Shown piece by piece: positions 25,341-33,549 of a stretch of DNA of 43,135 nucleotides. The notes beneath the pieces are model-generated. The model saw only the letters and a program-made list of their open reading frames with translations, did not search any database and was not told where the DNA came from. The stretch comes from DATJGF01 sp035495315 (GTDB lineage Bacteria; Verrucomicrobiota; Verrucomicrobiia; Limisphaerales; UBA8199): the NCBI GenBank assembly GCA_035495315.1, contig DATJGF010000009.1, positions 1 to 43,135 on the forward strand. The letters run 5' to 3'. The position numbers and the translations under genes were made by a program. Every line of letters starts with the position of its first letter. Position 1 is the stretch's first letter.

Positions 25341-26002
25341 ACGAGATTTGGGATGCCAAGACGTACGATGCTGAACGGCGGCGGCTGGTGCCTTGTTTTG
25401 ATCTGTTCTACGGCACCGCGGTAGAACTTGTCGCCCGTACTGTTCCTGGTAATCCGAGAATTCTCGATCTCGGGGCCGGCACCGGCCTCCTCAGCTTCAT
25501 CCTGGCGGAACGTGTCGAGCCGCGTGGCCTTCATCTGCTGGACGCCTCCCGCGAAATGCTGACCCACGCGCAATCGCGACTCGCTGCCTGGCGTCCGGTG
25601 ATAACTGTCCAGTCCCTCACCGATCCGTTACCGGCGGGCCCTTTTGACGCTGTGGTTTCCGCATTGGCGATTCACCATCTGCCCGATGAGCAAAAGCGGG
25701 GGCTTTTTTCAAGAATTCGCACCGTTCTGGGCGCTGGCGGTATCTTCGTTAATGCCGAGCAAATCGTCGGGCCGACACCATGGCATCAGCGGCTCTACGA
25801 GAACATGCACCTTGGGGCGGCACGGGCGCTGGGCAGTTCGCCAGAGGAAGTCGCGAGCGCCAACCAGCGTATGCAGTATGATCGCTGCAGCACACTGGCA
25901 AAACAGATCGAATGGTTGAACGAACTTGGGTATGAGCGAGCCGGGTGCTTTTTTCATTGGTTTCGTTTTGCAGTCTATGCCGGCTGGAAAATCGGAGGCT
26001 GA
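25337..26002 (+). CDS. Class I SAM-dependent methyltransferase
   Basis: A 221-residue Rossmann-fold methyltransferase. Motif I ILDLGAGTGLLSF (about residues 36-48) binds SAM, LHLLDASREML is motif II, and FDAVVSALAIHHLPDEQK contains motif IV. The substrate cannot be told. It overlaps the MFS gene by 4 bp. Immediately after its stop begins the truncated phosphofructokinase, so the deletion that removed that gene's start has an endpoint close to this gene's 3' end. Confidence 0.85.
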   Translation: MNEIWDAKTYDAERRRLVPCFDLFYGTAVELVARTVPGNPRILDLGAGTGLLSFILAERVEPRGLHLLDASREMLTHAQSRLAAWRPVITVQSLTDPLPAGPFDAVVSALAIHHLPDEQKRGLFSRIRTVLGAGGIFVNAEQIVGPTPWHQRLYENMHLGAARALGSSPEEVASANQRMQYDRCSTLAKQIEWLNELGYERAGCFFHWFRFAVYAGWKIGG

Positions 26003-26040
26003 CTCGATGCGTTCAAGCCACGCCGTTATGGAGAAGTTAA

Positions 26041-27178
26041 CAACTCGATGCGATCGAAGCGCGACTCAAGACGCTGCAGATCGAGGGCCTCATCTGTGTT
26101 GGGGGCGATGGAACCCTCAACGGCCTCCAACCGCTCGCCGAAAGGCTCCCAACGGTGCTCGCTCCGAAGACCATCGATAATGACCTCGGCTTGAACTATC
26201 CCAGCGAGGCCGACGAATGGATCAGGGTGAAGGGATCCCGGTGCGAAACATGGCTTTAAGTACAAACGCGCCGATTCCAACGTGGTTTTCGATCTGAGCC
26301 AACTCGTCAACTACGCAACGCCGGGTTACGCCACCGCGGTCTTCGTCTCTGCCAGCGGTGTCGAGCGCATTCGGACTACCGCCGAAAGCCACCGCCGGAT
26401 CGCTATCATCGAAGTAATGGGCCGCCACTCCGGGTATCTCGCGCTGGGCTCGGCTTACGGCCGGCCGGACATTATCCTGGTGCCCGAGCACGCGCCCGAT
26501 CTCGAACAACTTGCCGAGCGCGTAAACCACCTTTATGATCTGGAGAAAAATGTGGTTATTGTTTGCGGCGAGGGCATTGTCGATAAGCAGGGGTGGGAAC
26601 TCGGGGCGGAAACCAAATCCACCGATCCTGCGGGGAATGTTGTTTTAAGTGGGGCGGCCGAGGCCTTGCGGACAAAGCTGATTCAAATGATTGGAGACCG
26701 CCACTTCAAGTTGTGCCGCCGGGGTGATTCCGCGCGCGAAGCCATTTTCACCCGCAAGGTCGGCCACACGCAGCGTGGTGGTCGTCCGATTTTATTCGAT
26801 CGTTTTTACGCGGCGCAACTCGGCGCCAAGACCGTCGAACTGCTCGCCGAGGGTCGCAACAATGCGGTTGCCGTCCTGCAATACAACCCGTCTCGCGGTT
26901 TTTATGTCGAAGGTTATGATGCGAACCGGTTTCGGGACCGCTGGGGCCATATTCACGGTCGGCAGATGCATTCGGCGTTTTACGACTCCAAATTGATGCA
27001 ACCTTCCCGCCTTGGAATTGATTACCTCTTGCCCATTTTCCGCGACGCCATCGGCGACGATGATATGGAGCACACGCGCCAGGCCTTGTTCGCTGCCGGC
27101 AACCTTTCCCAACCCTATCACTCGATTAACACGGACGTGCACAAACCCATCCGCTATTTGGAAACGGAGGCTGCTTGA
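26041..27178 (+). pseudogene. Phosphofructokinase pseudogene (5' deletion plus frameshift)
   Basis: In frame 1 (26041-26256) the DNA encodes LDAIEARLKTLQIEGLICVG, then GGDGTLNG and APKTIDNDLGLNYPSEADEW, which are PFK active-site motifs, but a stop precedes it at 26038 and the expected first about 90 residues, including the first Gly-rich loop, are absent. Frame 2 takes over near 26224-26232 (RDPGAKHGFKYKR follows TGA at 26228) and stays open to 27178 with TTAESHRRIAIIEVMGRHSG and GHTQRGG. A 1-nt insertion explains the shift. The mix of GGDG (ATP-like) and K-TIDND (PPi-like) leaves the phosphoryl donor undecided. A 298-codon frame from a GTG at 26282 would lack the catalytic Asp. The 3' end overlaps the next gene (TTGA), as in an operon. 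Confidence 0.8.
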
Positions 27179-30100
27179 ATTCGACGAACGTCATGGCGCC
27201 AGAGCGGTTGATCGAGTACATCAATGTTAAGCTCGCCCTGCTTGGCCTCGCGCCCGTGTCCCCACAAAACGGTGCTGGCGTCAACGATATTGTCTCCTCG
27301 TTGATCGCTCAATTCCGTCAAAAGGAACGTTTGCTCGCCAATCACCTTTGCCCCGCCGACCAGCGCATTCAGACTTTTCTCTACGATTACTTGCAGGAAC
27401 TGCCGGTTGCCCGACTGCCGTTGCGCACCTTTATCCTCGATTATCAAGGTATGGCGCGCGTGCTCTCGCTGCCCGTCGACGGAGACGAATTTGCCTCGAG
27501 CATTCTTAACTCCTATCGCGTGCGCCAGGGTGTGCTGCACAACCCGCGCAGCGATCGGCGCACTACGTATGGCATCTTTCACATCGCGGAAGGCGGATTG
27601 CCCATCCCGGCTGACAAGCTAGCCGTCCCCAAGGCGGTCTTCGCCAAAATGCTCGAACAAGCCTTCCTTCCTCCGCGCGAGCTACTGCGCCTGCCTTTTA
27701 CCGCCAATCAACCACAACCGGCCGAGTGCCTGGTTTCTCTTCTGTTGCGGCCAATTGTGTGTCCGGAGGTGTCTGGGTTTTGCACAGAAAAAACCATGGA
27801 GGTTCGTTTCTTCGCTCCTGGCAGCCTCGTCAGCAATCTTGATTTTGTGGAGAGTATTTTCGGGAATGGCGGTGACCCGGGATTGCCGGAAAACGACGCC
27901 GGGCTCGATACGAAGCATTGGACGGGTCATTCCGGCTGTGTTGTCCTCGCGCCACATTTGACGAAGCTGACCAAGAAAGGGGTAGGCCTGCCCGCCTGGG
28001 AACAGGCCAGCGAGCGTCAGCGTCGGGATGGCATGTGTTGGCGAGACGAGTGGGAGCTGTACAACAATGGGCAGCCCTTTAAGCTTGCCTGCCGCGACGA
28101 AAGTGGGGTGATGGTGACGATCATCGCCGACAATTATTTCGGTTACTGCAAGAAGGAGGTGAAGACCCAGATCAGTTTTGCCGCCAACCTCTTCGGCTTG
28201 TGCGAAGAGGAGCACGCCGGCGGCGCTTTGGTGTTCCCGAGCTATGACTTGGGTGAAGATTACAGTGGCGAACTCCACGTCAAAGGCAGGGGACATTCCC
28301 TTGGCGAGCTGCTTACCCTTAATCCCGATTCCGTTGTGCCACACCCTGACGGGTATGCCACGGACAAGAATTTCCCTGACATCATTTATGTCCCCGAAGA
28401 CGCGCGTTTCGATCTGCATAAGCAGCGGGTTTCCTGGCCCGGCGGCGCATCGGAGCGCAGCATCAAACTTTTGCCCAGCAAAACCTACGTGCGGCCCTCC
28501 GGGTATAAGGTGCGCATGCTCGAGCCGGCCGAAACGCGTGCCTGGCGGCTAGTGGGAACCGTTCCCGAGGGCACTTTGTGTCACAAGCCCTGCACGGTAT
28601 CAGGGGGTGGCAAATCGGAAATCTCGAAGCCAATCAGTGACGCCATCCTGACCGGACCGGTGTTCGTTGCGGATTTTCAGAAAGATTTTGATGCCGTTGC
28701 GGAGTTGCTTGGACGGGATTACAGCAACCGGTTCCAAAACCCTGCGCGCATTGATAAGCGCCCCATACTCAGTGCGGATCGCTCGCTGGGTTCCGTCATT
28801 AAGTTGCTGACGCCCGATGAGCGCGATTACACGACCGAATACAATCGCTGGTTGAGCCAGGTGCCGCAGCACATCAAAGAGCTCGTCTTTGTCGTCAAAC
28901 GTTATTACAAACCCGAATGGGGCGGTGACTGGCGCGACCATTTCAGCGTCGATATCCTCAACGGCAGCCCCGCTAATGAGCTTAAATGCCACAATCGGAA
29001 ACTCGTCACGACCTACTTGCGGGTGGGTTTCGAGACCGATGGTTCCTGGCGCACCTTTGGCCTCCGCCAGGATTTTTTTCCCGCAACTAAAATCCAGGTC
29101 GAGGATGATATCACTGCCTCGGTGGTCGTGCCACCGTCGGTCCCCGCGAAAGGGCCGGAACCGAGGGGAATTTCTTCGTTAAAGTTCGTTAAGAATGTCG
29201 AACGAAAGCTTTTTCAGCGTCCGGATGACGCCATCCATCCTGGCTATGACCGTCAAACAGAGAGCGACTTTGCGCGTTCAGACAATTTCTTCTCAAACTA
29301 TGAACCACTGAGTCGAATCCAAGCCCGCGAGATGGTCGAAAATGCGATCACATTTCATCAGTTCACGCAACCGATTCAGTCTCTGGTTCGTGACGCCGCG
29401 CTCAATGGCAAGGGATACTTTGTTTCCTGTTCCTCCCCGCGCGTAGTGGAAGGCCAGCCCAGCAAGAACCCGCGGTACTTGCAGATGCGGCCTGACCTCA
29501 AAGACCAGCGCTCAGCGTACTTGGCGCAGATGGGCGCACGCCTGTACCGGCGTTTGCCGGCCAAGGGCCCTGTGTTCAATCCGGTCGCCGCGGTCTTGCC
29601 TGGCCGTCGCAATAATCCTCCCGAAGGACCCATCCGTTCGTTGGCCGTTTTCAATCCGATTCATTATTTCGAGCTGCCCGAACTCTTCATGGAGTTTATC
29701 TGTAGTATGACGGGCAAGTCGCCGTCCACCACCGGCGCCGGTTCCGAAGGGGCGCTTACGAAAGGCCCTTTCAACGCGCTGCCCCCAATCATTGACCTCA
29801 ATAACGCGTTGGTAAGCTGGATTCTGACCGGACATCATGGGTTCATCACCGCCGCCGGGTATGTCGGACCTCGCTGTCGAGTCGATCACGATATCAGCCT
29901 GTTGGTACCTGAGATTTGGTGCCGGATGCTTCCCGAGGAACGTGATCCCCAATTCCTGATCGCGAATCATTACCTCGAGAAATGCGAAGATTTCGATCAC
30001 GCAGGCAGGACCGTCCTCGCTTCCCGGCTTGGTTACCGTATCAATGCCCGCTTTGTTCATGCCTTCTTCGGGCGCATGTTTAACCATCCGCACGCCGTCT

Positions 30101-30597
30101 TTACGGAGGAGATGCTCCGGCCCGAGCTCCAGGATTTGCCGATATTTGTCGATGGCATGGACAACATCATCACTACTCAAAAGCGAGTCGCCCAAATGTA
30201 TTTCGAAGATGGCAGCATCGCTCAGGCCTGTCCGCCCTTAAAAGCCCTCTTGCATGTCATGGCCGAGGACCAATGGGAAGGCAAGGATCTCGGCCATCCT
30301 GAATTGCGGCAATTATTTACACGGGAAGCGTTAATGGGCAGCGGTTGGTATGCCGCCCGCCTGAAGGCCAAACAGCACATTGATCGCCGCCTTTGGCACC
30401 GCCATCTTAATTACCTCGAACGATTCCTTAAAAAATCGAGCTACGCTGACGAAGCCGCACGTTTGGGCATCGCCGGCAGATTGGCGCATGCGCGACACAT
30501 CGCAAATGAAGTCGAATCTCCAACTTACCTGAAAGAGCTGCGAGGGACCATCGGCGCAGAGCCGGTGCAAGCCTATGTTCGACCACCGGCGGGTTAA
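27175..30597 (+). CDS. Probable PPi-type phosphoenolpyruvate carboxykinase
   Basis: A soluble 1140-residue protein without signal or membrane segments. Its length, the absence of the ATP/GTP PEPCK P-loop, and blocks such as IADNYFGYCKKEVKTQIS, EEHAGGALVFPSYDLGE and MTGKSPSTTGAGSEGALTKG fit what I recall of PPi-PEPCK, first described from Entamoeba and Propionibacterium, which converts oxaloacetate and PPi to PEP, CO2 and Pi. I cannot align it here. The neighbouring broken PFK supports a central-metabolism role. The TTG at 27175 has GGAGG 4 nt upstream and overlaps the PFK stop; an ATG at 27193 is the alternative. If the identification is wrong, this is an uncharacterised large cytosolic family. 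Confidence 0.6.
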   Translation: MNSTNVMAPERLIEYINVKLALLGLAPVSPQNGAGVNDIVSSLIAQFRQKERLLANHLCPADQRIQTFLYDYLQELPVARLPLRTFILDYQGMARVLSLPVDGDEFASSILNSYRVRQGVLHNPRSDRRTTYGIFHIAEGGLPIPADKLAVPKAVFAKMLEQAFLPPRELLRLPFTANQPQPAECLVSLLLRPIVCPEVSGFCTEKTMEVRFFAPGSLVSNLDFVESIFGNGGDPGLPENDAGLDTKHWTGHSGCVVLAPHLTKLTKKGVGLPAWEQASERQRRDGMCWRDEWELYNNGQPFKLACRDESGVMVTIIADNYFGYCKKEVKTQISFAANLFGLCEEEHAGGALVFPSYDLGEDYSGELHVKGRGHSLGELLTLNPDSVVPHPDGYATDKNFPDIIYVPEDARFDLHKQRVSWPGGASERSIKLLPSKTYVRPSGYKVRMLEPAETRAWRLVGTVPEGTLCHKPCTVSGGGKSEISKPISDAILTGPVFVADFQKDFDAVAELLGRDYSNRFQNPARIDKRPILSADRSLGSVIKLLTPDERDYTTEYNRWLSQVPQHIKELVFVVKRYYKPEWGGDWRDHFSVDILNGSPANELKCHNRKLVTTYLRVGFETDGSWRTFGLRQDFFPATKIQVEDDITASVVVPPSVPAKGPEPRGISSLKFVKNVERKLFQRPDDAIHPGYDRQTESDFARSDNFFSNYEPLSRIQAREMVENAITFHQFTQPIQSLVRDAALNGKGYFVSCSSPRVVEGQPSKNPRYLQMRPDLKDQRSAYLAQMGARLYRRLPAKGPVFNPVAAVLPGRRNNPPEGPIRSLAVFNPIHYFELPELFMEFICSMTGKSPSTTGAGSEGALTKGPFNALPPIIDLNNALVSWILTGHHGFITAAGYVGPRCRVDHDISLLVPEIWCRMLPEERDPQFLIANHYLEKCEDFDHAGRTVLASRLGYRINARFVHAFFGRMFNHPHAVFTEEMLRPELQDLPIFVDGMDNIITTQKRVAQMYFEDGSIAQACPPLKALLHVMAEDQWEGKDLGHPELRQLFTREALMGSGWYAARLKAKQHIDRRLWHRHLNYLERFLKKSSYADEAARLGIAGRLAHARHIANEVESPTYLKELRGTIGAEPVQAYVRPPAG

Positions 30598-30723
30598 ACA
30601 TTGCCTGCAACAAGAGAAACCCTCTACGAAATCCCTATCTGTAAAACCTAAAATCCCACGTTTTTCGGATTTTGGCTTTCGGGATTCAGTGTTCGGCCCA
30701 GGGCCCGTTGATTTCCTAATCCT

Positions 30724-31581
30724 TTAAGGGAAGAGCTGTCCAATGTTCTGCGAACAGGGGATTATTTTGCCGCCTTCGAAAAACCTGACCGCCTGGCCGC
30801 CGCTCCACTTGCGCAACCGGTACAACGCCGCAAATGGAAATTCCGGGGCCGCTCCGCCCTGCCCGCCTGCCACTTCGCTGCCACGGCGCACGTTATCCAT
30901 CATCCAGGCTGGGAGCAGCAGGTGATAGGGATTACGGGCTACCTCGCCGACGTGAAAGGTCGTTCCCACCATCATGTCCGCCAGATCGGCCGAGCTAATC
31001 TCGACCATTAGGTTAGGGTCGGACATTGCCCCCCAAAACTCACTTTCCACCAGATAACACTCAAAGGATTCAGGCATCCGCTCAAGCGCATCCCGCACCA
31101 AAAAATGCGTGCCGATGTGGGTGCTGTTCCAATCATTATCATGCGGACAGACGATAATCTTTGGCCGATGCTCTTCGACAATGCGATGGAGCACCTCGAC
31201 ACAGGCCGACCAATGCGCCGGGTCCTCTTTCCGCGCTCGGAGATTGACGCGCTCCAGGCCATTCAGCGCCGTCGAAATCAACCCAAATCCGATGTACTTG
31301 CATGCATTTTCCAGTTCTCGCCATCGTTCCGACTGCCGCTCCTTTTTACTGCCCAGCGTGACCGCGACGTTACTCACTCGGACCCCGGCTTCTCGCAGCA
31401 ATCTCACCGCAATGCCACCGGAGATACATTCGTCATCCGGGTGCGGCGAGAAGAAGAGCGATACTGGCGCTCGGGGCGTGAGTTTCGGCCGGGGAGCGGG
31501 AGGGAAGGTGCCCAGGGGATATGCTCTCCCTTGTTTCAGTAAACGGACATATTCTGAAACGAGTTGGTGGTAGGGTGTCAT
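30724..31581 (-). CDS. PIG-L/LmbE family deacetylase
   Basis: A 285-residue zinc-dependent N-acetylglucosaminyl deacetylase-like protein. The metal-binding signature is SPHPDDECISGG (about residues 45-56), followed by VAVTLGSKKERQSERW and the distal His in NSTHIGTHFLV. Family members deacetylate GlcNAc-linked substrates in thiol cofactor, glycolipid or antibiotic pathways; none of those pathways is visible here. ATG at 31581. Convergent with the 1140-residue gene (126-bp gap, no clear terminator). Confidence 0.85.
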   Translation of the reverse strand: MTPYHQLVSEYVRLLKQGRAYPLGTFPPAPRPKLTPRAPVSLFFSPHPDDECISGGIAVRLLREAGVRVSNVAVTLGSKKERQSERWRELENACKYIGFGLISTALNGLERVNLRARKEDPAHWSACVEVLHRIVEEHRPKIIVCPHDNDWNSTHIGTHFLVRDALERMPESFECYLVESEFWGAMSDPNLMVEISSADLADMMVGTTFHVGEVARNPYHLLLPAWMMDNVRRGSEVAGGQGGAAPEFPFAALYRLRKWSGGQAVRFFEGGKIIPCSQNIGQLFP

Positions 31582-31676
31582 ACGATTTTTTAAAGTGACT
31601 CTGAAATACTCACGCCTCCGCCGGAATTCAAATGGAATTCGTGGAAAAGTACCCGGGAAACGCTATTGAAGGCATC

Positions 31677-31707
31677 TTGACAGCAAGTTAATTTGGCATC
31701 ATGATGC
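31677..31707 (+). promoter_or_regulatory. Toxin-antitoxin promoter with palindromic operator
   Basis: TTGACA (31677-31682), a 17-nt spacer and CATGAT (31700-31705) form a near-consensus promoter. The perfect 12-bp palindrome GCATCATGATGC (31696-31707) covers the -10 box, where a ribbon-helix-helix antitoxin would repress. Transcription would start about 7 nt after the -10, at the antitoxin ATG itself (31712), and no SD is present, suggesting a leaderless mRNA. Confidence 0.55.
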
Positions 31708-31711
31708 TGGA

Positions 31712-31984
31712 ATGAGAACTACCGTGACACTGGAAAAAGATGTCGAGCGGATGCTGCGCGACGCCATGCACCGGTCTCGCAAGTCATTTAAACAGACCCT
31801 AAACGCCGCGTTGCGCGCAGGATTGAGTAGCAAGCCTCAGCCGTCAAAGCGCTCCGCTTTTGTCGTCCGGGCACGACCGATGGGTCTGCGCGCTGGAGTT
31901 GACCCGGCCGGTTTTAACAAGCTCGTCGACGACCTCGATGTAGGGGCTTTTCTGGCGGAAAATCGGCCGGGCAAGCGCCAATGA
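31712..31984 (+). CDS. vapB: VapB-like ribbon-helix-helix antitoxin
   Basis: 90 residues. The N-terminus MRTTVTLEKDVERMLRDAMH is a ribbon-helix-helix DNA-binding motif (beta strand, then helices through KQTLNAALRAGL). The C-terminal part (VDDLDVGAFLAENRPGK) is the likely toxin-binding tail. It overlaps the PIN toxin by 4 bp (ATGA). It should neutralise the toxin and repress its own promoter at the palindrome just upstream. Confidence 0.82.
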   Translation: MRTTVTLEKDVERMLRDAMHRSRKSFKQTLNAALRAGLSSKPQPSKRSAFVVRARPMGLRAGVDPAGFNKLVDDLDVGAFLAENRPGKRQ

Positions 31985-32433
31985 TTGTACCGGATATCAA
32001 TCTGCTGCTCTACGCTTATGATGCCGATTCACCCGCGCACTCGCAGGCTGCAGCCTGGTGGCAGCAGTGTTTGTCCGGCGATAACCCGATTGGTTTAACA
32101 CCGATTGTCACGTTCGGGTTTCTTCGTATCGCGACCAATTTGCGCGTGTTCGAGAATCCCATGACACCCTCCGAAGCTGCCGGTCATATTCGTTCCTGGT
32201 TAGCCCAACCCATCGTACAGATTCTTCAACCAGGCCCCGAGCACCTTGAGCAGGTCCTCGCTTCGCTGGAGCGACTGGGCACGGCTGGTAATCTTGTTAC
32301 CGACGCACAAATTGCTGTCCTCGTCATCGAGCACGAGGCCGTCCTCCACACGACTGACACTGACTTTATGCGCTTTTCCGGACTTCGTTGGCTAAACCCC
32401 TTGACGGGCGCGGGCAGCCGGCGCTTTCGGTAA
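31981..32433 (+). CDS. vapC: VapC-like PIN-domain toxin ribonuclease
   Basis: A 150-residue PIN domain of the Mtu-type VapC group. The first catalytic Asp is in MIVPDINLLLYAYDADSPAH; the middle Glu-like region is PIVTFGFLRIATN; the distal acidic cluster is TDAQIAVLVIEHEAVLHTTD followed by TDF. It would cleave tRNA or rRNA when free of the antitoxin. Full length, with no sign of inactivation. Confidence 0.85.
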   Translation: MIVPDINLLLYAYDADSPAHSQAAAWWQQCLSGDNPIGLTPIVTFGFLRIATNLRVFENPMTPSEAAGHIRSWLAQPIVQILQPGPEHLEQVLASLERLGTAGNLVTDAQIAVLVIEHEAVLHTTDTDFMRFSGLRWLNPLTGAGSRRFR

Positions 32434-32468
32434 TCCAACCTGCTGATAACCCGAAGAAATTTTACTTA

Positions 32469-32497
32469 TTGACGCCTTCCGACTTCTAACGCATAGT
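32469..32497 (+). promoter_or_regulatory. Predicted promoter of the pqq operon
   Basis: TTGACG (32469-32474), 17-nt spacer, CATAGT (32492-32497), 14 nt before the pqqA ATG. It implies a very short 5' leader, with CAGG 7 nt before the ATG as a weak SD. Confidence 0.45.
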
Positions 32498-32511
32498 TTC
32501 CAGGTTCATTT

Positions 32512-32610
32512 ATGAAAAAAGCGAAGATCAAGAAGCAGTGGAAGAAGCCTGTTCTGAAGGTAATACAGCTTTGCTGCGAAGCAACGGCTTACGTTGTTGA
32601 CGCGGACTGA
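32512..32610 (+). CDS. pqqA: PqqA precursor peptide of PQQ
   Basis: A 32-residue peptide, too short for usual gene finding. After a Lys-rich start, KKPVLKVIQL leads into CCEATAY, giving the invariant Glu-x3-Tyr (Glu23, Tyr27) that PqqE crosslinks to build pyrroloquinoline quinone. The length, the hydrophobic strand before the motif and its place directly before pqqB all match the family. It ends 30 bp before the predicted pqqB start, in the same frame. Confidence 0.88.
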   Translation: MKKAKIKKQWKKPVLKVIQLCCEATAYVVDAD

Positions 32611-32629
32611 CGTCCGTATCCAAGCCCGC

Positions 32630-32634
32630 GGAGG
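32630..32634 (+). promoter_or_regulatory. Shine-Dalgarno site deciding the pqqB start
   Basis: GGAGG lies 6 nt before ATT at 32641, ideal spacing, but 18 nt before the next candidate, TTG at 32653. There is no ATG or GTG in the gap. This supports translation from ATT. Confidence 0.6.
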
Positions 32635-32640
32635 CCCGGT

Positions 32641-33549
32641 ATTCACGTTCGCTTGCTAGGAACGGCCGCGGGCGGAGGGGTGCCACAGTGGAATTGCACC
32701 TGTCCAAATTGCCGGGACGCAAGGAGTGGCCGAGCCAAACCTCGAACCCAATCTTGCGTCGCCATTTCAGATTCCGCCCGTCGCTGGTTTCTCGTTAACG
32801 CTTCTCCAGACTTGCCTGCACAATTGGAGAGCCACCCGGACCTCCAACCATCGCCCGACTCCCCACGAAACTCGCCCGTCTCAGGAGTTCTGCTGACCAA
32901 CGCAGACCTCGACCATGTGCTCGGCTTGTTGTTGCTCCGTGAAGGGCAGCCATTGGAGGTCTACGCAACGGCGGCGGTGCGCCGCACGCTCGAGCAATCG
33001 CTAGGGTTGACCCAAGTCCTTTCAGCCTTTTGCGGCATTGTGTGGCATGAGCCTCCGGCAGACAACTTTGCACCGTTGGTTACGCGAGCGGATACAACTT
33101 CGAATCTGCTTTACCGATCAATCCCTTTGCCGGGGAAGCCACCACCTTTCAATCAGATTGCCGCGGGCAAGGAGACGCACAGCGTGGCTTACCAATTTTA
33201 TGATGCGCGAACCAATCGCCGCTTGCTCATTGCTCCTGATGTGGCTGGAATCACCGACTCGCTTCTAAATGCCCTGAAGGAATCGGACGGCGTGTTGCTG
33301 GATGGAACGTTTTGGTCTGCCGACGAGTTGACTACGGTGAGGCCAAGTGCTCGCAGTGCCGCCGATATGGGGCACGTGACTATCCGCGACGGCACTCTGG
33401 ATCTGCTCGCCGGTCTTGCGGCCCGCCACAAGGTCTATATACATATCAACAACACCAATCCGGTGCTCGCGCCAGGTTCGCCCGAGCGCGCAGCAGTGGA
33501 AGCGGCGGGAATCGTCGTCGGTTATGACGGATTTGAGTTCGAGTTATGA
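32641..33549 (+). CDS. pqqB: PqqB metallo-beta-lactamase-fold PQQ biosynthesis protein
   Basis: 302 residues. PqqB acts in PQQ biosynthesis, hydroxylating the tyrosine of the precursor using its MBL fold. The family N-terminus (V-R-x-LG-AAGGG-PQWNC-C) appears as VRLLGTAAGGGVPQWNCTCP, which requires translation to begin near 32641; the codon there is ATT. The zinc/iron ligands include LTNADLDHVLGLLLLREGQP and LLIAPDVAG. A TTG at 32653 would remove the first strand. It overlaps pqqC by 4 bp. Confidence 0.92.
   Translation: MHVRLLGTAAGGGVPQWNCTCPNCRDARSGRAKPRTQSCVAISDSARRWFLVNASPDLPAQLESHPDLQPSPDSPRNSPVSGVLLTNADLDHVLGLLLLREGQPLEVYATAAVRRTLEQSLGLTQVLSAFCGIVWHEPPADNFAPLVTRADTTSNLLYRSIPLPGKPPPFNQIAAGKETHSVAYQFYDARTNRRLLIAPDVAGITDSLLNALKESDGVLLDGTFWSADELTTVRPSARSAADMGHVTIRDGTLDLLAGLAARHKVYIHINNTNPVLAPGSPERAAVEAAGIVVGYDGFEFEL

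Noticed and set aside
26245..26262. Possible programmed +1 frameshift at CTT-TAA in the phosphofructokinase
   Set aside because: The reading that matches the family (RDPGAKHGFKYKR) already begins at 26231, before CTT-TAA, so a 1-nt indel near 26224-26232 explains the shift better; the missing N-terminus also argues for a pseudogene.
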